Assembly (NCBI GenBank): GCA_000435835.1
Contig: FR883392.1
Span: 12,906 to 60,108 of the forward strand
DNA: 47,203 bases
Direction of reading: 5' to 3'
Source of the DNA: Clostridium sp. CAG:221
GTDB lineage: Bacteria > Bacillota > Clostridia > Clostridiales > Clostridiaceae
Shown: positions 43,972 to 47,203 of the stretch, piece after piece
Layout: the number at the start of each line of letters is the position of its first letter
Numbering within the stretch: the stretch's first letter is position 1
Made by a program: the position numbers and the translations under genes
The notes under the pieces: generated by a model
Told to the model about the DNA's origin: nothing
Seen by the model: the letters and a program-made list of their open reading frames with translations, nothing else
Databases searched by the model: none

Positions 43972-44823
43972 TTATTCTCCATTAATTTCTTTAAAGCCTT
44001 CTCCCATAACTTCAGCTACTTCACTGACAGTTATAAAGGCATTATTATCTATTTGGCTAATATATCTCTTAAGCTTAATAAATTCACTTCTGCCTATAAC
44101 AGTATAAAGTATAGTAGTTTGCTTTTCAGTAAATCCTCCTATACCATTAATAAATGTACAACCTCTTCCTAAATCATTTAAAATAAATTCACTTATTTTT
44201 TTACTTTCTTTGCTTATTATTGTAACTTCATTACAAATATTAAAACCAGCAATAGCTTTATCTATTGCAAAGCCACTTATTATTACTGCTAATACCGCAT
44301 ATAGTCCTTTTTGAACTCCAAATGTCATTGCTCCTGCTAGTGTAACTATAAAATCTACTATCAGCAGTGACTTTCCTATGTTAAAGTGGAAAAACTTATG
44401 TAGTATCTTTGCCAAAATATCAGTTCCACCAGTAGATGCATTGCAATTAAAAACAATTGCTAAGCCTAATGCTGAAATTATTGTTCCTAAAATAGTTGCA
44501 AGCATAAGGTCATTTGTAGCTTTATAAGGGAATACCTTTTCTAATAACCACATTATCCCTGACAAAGTAAGACTGGCATAAATGCTCTTGCCACCAAATT
44601 TGCTACCTATTACAAGAAAGGCAACTATATACAAAATACAATCCATCATTAAAACCAATAGACCTATAGGTATACCTGGGACAAAATTATTAATTATTAT
44701 TGCTATACCGCTTACCCCTCCTGCAGCAATATTATTAGGTTGAAAAAAGTATACTACCGATATTGCTACGAGAAACACACCAAAAGTTATTAACATAAAA
44801 TCTCTTAAATTACCTTTATTCAT
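43972..44823 (-). CDS. YitT family membrane protein with DUF2179 domain (first of tandem pair)
   Basis: A 283-residue paralogue of the following gene: YFFQPNNIAAGGVSGIAIIIN, FNCNASTGGTDILAKIL and C-terminal GCTFINGIGGFTEKQTTILYTV. Helices cover about 8-200 and DUF2179 about 205-278. The ATG at 44823 follows AATAGGAG. Divergence from its neighbour is clear across the whole length, so the duplication is not recent. No regulatory motif is visible beyond an AT-rich leader of about 110 bp. Confidence 0.9.
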   Translation of the reverse strand: MNKGNLRDFMLITFGVFLVAISVVYFFQPNNIAAGGVSGIAIIINNFVPGIPIGLLVLMMDCILYIVAFLVIGSKFGGKSIYASLTLSGIMWLLEKVFPYKATNDLMLATILGTIISALGLAIVFNCNASTGGTDILAKILHKFFHFNIGKSLLIVDFIVTLAGAMTFGVQKGLYAVLAVIISGFAIDKAIAGFNICNEVTIISKESKKISEFILNDLGRGCTFINGIGGFTEKQTTILYTVIGRSEFIKLKRYISQIDNNAFITVSEVAEVMGEGFKEINGE

Positions 44824-44940
44824 AATATACTCCTATTATTTAAATTACTATAATTATGTTTCCTCTTTTACCTCTTTTTATGCCATTTACATTGAATATT
44901 ATTCCAATGCAAAATTATATCATAAACATTTATAAAAACT

Positions 44941-45024
44941 AGATTATGAAATACGAATTATGAAATTGTAATTAAAATCCTGGTTTCACTTATAAATCTA
45001 ATCTTAAATTTATCCATTTAATTA
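44941..45024. repeat. possible degenerate palindromic element (copy E)
   Basis: ATTATGAAATACGAATTATGAAAT-like sequence (44943 onward) recalls the arms of copies A-C. Internal hairpins are not preserved. It borders the transketolase terminator. Confidence 0.35.
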
Positions 45025-45025
45025 T

Positions 45026-45070
45026 AAAAAGATGATGAATCAAGAATATTTCATTTTGATTCATCATCTG
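45026..45070 (-). terminator. transketolase operon terminator
   Basis: GATGATGAATCAA (45031-45043) pairs perfectly with TTGATTCATCATC (45056-45068). On the minus strand TTTTTATAA follows. The stem sequence resembles the arms of the dispersed element, so the terminator may derive from it. Confidence 0.85.
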
Positions 45071-45088
45071 TATTAATAAAATTTTTAA

Positions 45089-46033
45089 CTATCTTTTTAA
45101 TTCAATAGCTTTTTTAGCCTTTTCAACAACGTTTGTAGCTGTTAATCCATAGTACTCTAATAATTCATCTGGCTTTCCACTTTGACCAAATTGATCATTA
45201 ACCCCAACCTTAACTACTGGTACTGGGCAAACTTCTCCTAAAACTTCTGATACTGCTGAACCTAAACCACCAATTACGCTGTGCTCTTCAACTGTTACAA
45301 TTGCTCCAGTTTCCTTAGCAGCTTTTACTAAAATATCTGAATCAATTGGTTTTAAAGTATGGATATTGATAACTCTTGCAGAAATACCTTGTGATGCTAA
45401 GATTTCTTTAGCTTCTAAAGCAACATCTACCATTATTCCTGTAGCTACTATTGTTAAATCTGTACCTTCATTTAAAAGTACACCTTTACCAAGTTCAAAT
45501 TTATATGTGCTTTCATCGTTAACAACATTAACAGGCGATCTACCTAATCTTACATAGCAAGGACCATTATATTCTGCTATTGCTTCTATAACTGCTTTTG
45601 TTTCTACTGCATCAGATGGTGAAATAACAACCATATTTGGTATTGCTCTCATTAATGCTAAGTCTTCCACAGTTTGATGTGATGCACCATCTTCTCCAAC
45701 TGTTATACCAGCATGAGTAGCACATACTTTTACGTTTAATCTTGGATAACAAATTGAATTTCTTATTTGTTCAAATGCTCTTCCTGCAGCAAACATAGCA
45801 AATGTACTTACAAAAGGAACCTTTCCACAAGTAGCAAGTCCTGCAGCCACTGATACCATATTTGCTTCTGCAATTCCCATATTGAAGAATCTTTCTGGAC
45901 ATACATCCTTAAACTCTGAAGTCTTTGTTGATTTTGAAAGATCTGCATCTAAAACCACTATATTTTCATTAGTATTAGCTAATCCTGCTAAAGCTTTTCC
46001 ATATGCTTCTCTTGTTGCAATCTTCTTACTCAT
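45089..46033 (-). CDS. transketolase, C-terminal subunit
   Basis: A 314-residue half of a split transketolase: pyrimidine-binding domain of the TPP cofactor (about 1-170; GIAEANMVSVAAGLA with the catalytic glutamate, VCATHAGITVGEDGASHQ) and the C-terminal domain (about 185-310; ARVINIHTLKPID, VTVEEHSVIGGLGSAV). It moves two-carbon units in the pentose phosphate pathway once joined to the N-terminal subunit. Its ATG overlaps the stop of that gene (TAATG), ensuring matched synthesis; RBS AGGAGGGG lies in the upstream gene. Confidence 0.96.
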   Translation of the reverse strand: MSKKIATREAYGKALAGLANTNENIVVLDADLSKSTKTSEFKDVCPERFFNMGIAEANMVSVAAGLATCGKVPFVSTFAMFAAGRAFEQIRNSICYPRLNVKVCATHAGITVGEDGASHQTVEDLALMRAIPNMVVISPSDAVETKAVIEAIAEYNGPCYVRLGRSPVNVVNDESTYKFELGKGVLLNEGTDLTIVATGIMVDVALEAKEILASQGISARVINIHTLKPIDSDILVKAAKETGAIVTVEEHSVIGGLGSAVSEVLGEVCPVPVVKVGVNDQFGQSGKPDELLEYYGLTATNVVEKAKKAIELKR

Positions 46034-46857
46034 TAAATTTCCCCTCCTAATTCCTTTAATGCTGTTTCACATTGTTCTTTGCTAGGTGCTGTACCATGCC
46101 ATGCAGCTTGATTTTCCATAAATGATACACCTTTTCCTTTTACTGTATTACAAACTACTGCTGTAGGCTTATCTTTACATTCTTTTGCTTTTTCTATAGC
46201 ATCTATAATTTCTTCATAGTTATGTCCATCAATAACTAAAACATTCCAACCAAAAGCTTCAAACTTCTTATCTATTGGACAAGGATTCATAACCTTAGTA
46301 ATATCCCCATCAATTTGTAATCCGTTAAAATCAATGAATGCTGTTAAATTGTTTAATTTATAATGTGCAGCACACATTGCAGCTTCCCATACTTGACCTT
46401 CCTCTAATTCTCCGTCACCTAATAATGTATAAACTCTGTAATCATTCTCATCTATCTTTCCAGCTAAAGCCATCCCTACTGCTGCAGAGACTCCTTGGCC
46501 TAATGATCCTGTTGACATATCAATTCCTGGTAAGTATTGAATACTTGGGTGTCCCTGTAATCTTGACTTAAACTTTCTTAAAGTTGATAATTCTTCAACT
46601 GGGAAATATCCTCTCCTAGCTAAAGCACTATAAAGTACAGGGGCAGCATGGCCTTTTGATAAAACAAATCTATCTCTATTTGGATCCTTTTCATTGTTAG
46701 GATCTAAATTCATTTCCTTAAAAAATAATACAGTCATAATATCAGTTGCTGATAGTGATCCTCCTGGATGCCCTGATGCTGATTCAGTAAGCATCTTAAC
46801 TATGTCTTTTCTAATTTCTTTAGATATTGATTTTAATTCGTCTAAACTCTTTGCCAT
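46033..46857 (-). CDS. transketolase, N-terminal subunit
   Basis: A 274-residue half carrying the pyrophosphate-binding domain of TPP: SASGHPGGSLSATDIMTVLF (about 24-43), SKGHAAPVLYSAL, MSTGSLGQGVSAAVGMAL, and the metal-binding LLGDGELEEGQVWEAAMCA through IDFNGLQIDG (GDG...N, about 147-180). It lacks the pyrimidine domain, which the next gene encodes. Split transketolases are usual in Clostridia and archaea. The ATG at 46857 follows GAGGAGG. The leader has a 10-bp inverted repeat at 47011-47040. Confidence 0.96.
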   Translation of the reverse strand: MAKSLDELKSISKEIRKDIVKMLTESASGHPGGSLSATDIMTVLFFKEMNLDPNNEKDPNRDRFVLSKGHAAPVLYSALARRGYFPVEELSTLRKFKSRLQGHPSIQYLPGIDMSTGSLGQGVSAAVGMALAGKIDENDYRVYTLLGDGELEEGQVWEAAMCAAHYKLNNLTAFIDFNGLQIDGDITKVMNPCPIDKKFEAFGWNVLVIDGHNYEEIIDAIEKAKECKDKPTAVVCNTVKGKGVSFMENQAAWHGTAPSKEQCETALKELGGEI

Positions 46858-47114
46858 TGTGTATCCTCCTCAACTAGTTCTTAATATATAAATTATTAAT
46901 ATACCGCTTACTAATTATTCATAATAAATGGTATGCTCCATCTAAATTAAACTTTGTATTAATATGTCATTTTATTCTTTAATTTTATATTATCATATGA
47001 ATCACTCTTTGTATATACTATTAATTTAATTAGTATATACTTTTTATTTTTTAAAGTTATATTGTATATCACTTTTATTGCTGCATTTCTAAATCTTGTA
47101 TGTGCAATTTTTCT
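46858..47114. other. transketolase upstream region
   Basis: About 260 bp of AT-rich leader with no gene. It holds the inverted repeat at 47011-47040. I could not pick one convincing promoter among several TATAAT-like hexamers. Confidence 0.5.
47011..47040. promoter_or_regulatory. inverted repeat upstream of transketolase operon
   Basis: GTATATACTA (47011-47020) and TAGTATATAC (47031-47040) are perfect 10-bp arms whose centres are 20 bp apart, about two helical turns. Such spacing suits a dimeric repressor. On the plus strand a T-rich run follows, so a weak AT-only terminator is the alternative. Confidence 0.4.
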
Positions 47115-47203
47115 TTAGTTTTTTATTTGTTTATAGTACAAAAGTGGCTGACGCCACGCTTCAGTGAAGGAAGCAACTTTTGTTAGCCAACCAAAAGGTT
47201 CTA
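47115..47203 (-). other. structured sequence or partial gene end at right edge
   Basis: On the minus strand several short hairpins follow each other: AACC-TTTT-GGTT, GCTTC-CTTCACT-GAAGC and GTGGC-GTCA-GCCAC, the last followed by TTTTG. The GC-richness contrasts with the surroundings. One minus-strand frame is open from the edge to a TAA at 47117-47115 (28 codons ending YYKQIKN), so this could be the end of a gene or a terminator-like repeat. The window ends too soon to decide. Confidence 0.3.

Noticed and set aside
1..47203. tRNA, rRNA or known riboswitches in intergenic regions
   Set aside because: No cloverleaf, rRNA-like or recognised riboswitch core was seen by eye in any gap; a covariance-model scan was not possible.

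Overview
The window is low-GC, densely coded DNA of a Firmicute. It has strong AGGAGG-type ribosome binding sites, a split transketolase, and the murB-rapZ-yvcK-whiA-dnaE-pfkA-pyk gene order typical of Clostridium (sensu stricto). The species cannot be read from the sequence. Nearly every gene lies on the minus strand; only a GntR regulator (3013) and a 44-residue zinc-ribbon protein (28076) are on the plus strand. No rRNA, tRNA or CRISPR array was found.

Layout. 1-3.7 kb: a beta-glucoside utilisation locus (6-phospho-beta-glucosidase, PTS IIBCA, divergent GntR/HutC regulator) with TATAC-N2-GTATA operators, one inside the PTS promoter. 3.8-8.6 kb: rRNA methyltransferase, a DUF1540 protein, pyruvate kinase and phosphofructokinase. 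9-15.3 kb: dnaE, the replicative DNA polymerase III alpha subunit, in five exons. 15.3-28 kb: whiA, yvcK, rapZ, murB, uvrC, a PBP2-type transpeptidase, a FtsW/RodA-type SEDS protein, a FHA protein and uvrA. 28-36.5 kb: an accessory block (zinc-ribbon protein, HepT/MntA-type toxin-antitoxin pair, histidine kinase, two BcrAB-like ABC exporters, a frameshifted MFS pump, response regulator) lying between uvrA and uvrB. 36.6-43 kb: uvrB, a MinJ-like PDZ membrane protein, a CtpB-like protease, ftsX and ftsE. 43-47 kb: two tandem YitT proteins and the two-subunit transketolase.

The main discovery is dnaE. It is not broken: joining 15311-14088, 13794-13762, 13333-12514, 10839-10586 and 10194-8974 (minus strand) restores an uninterrupted 1183-residue DnaE. 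The four intervening sequences are self-splicing introns. Three are ORF-less group I introns (293, 428 and 391 nt) with recognisable P/Q/R/S core elements. The fourth is a 1674-nt group II intron with a GUGCG 5' end, a 34-nt domain V and an AU 3' end. Its domain IV ORF encodes a LAGLIDADG homing endonuclease with an N-terminal helix-turn-helix region instead of a reverse transcriptase. All four sit in highly conserved codons, and two of them flank a 33-nt micro-exon that ends on a catalytic aspartate codon.

A second structural theme is a dispersed ~120-137 bp palindromic element (TTAATGATGAAT termini, two internal hairpins). It has three good copies and one or two degenerate ones, and the good copies abut intrinsic terminators.
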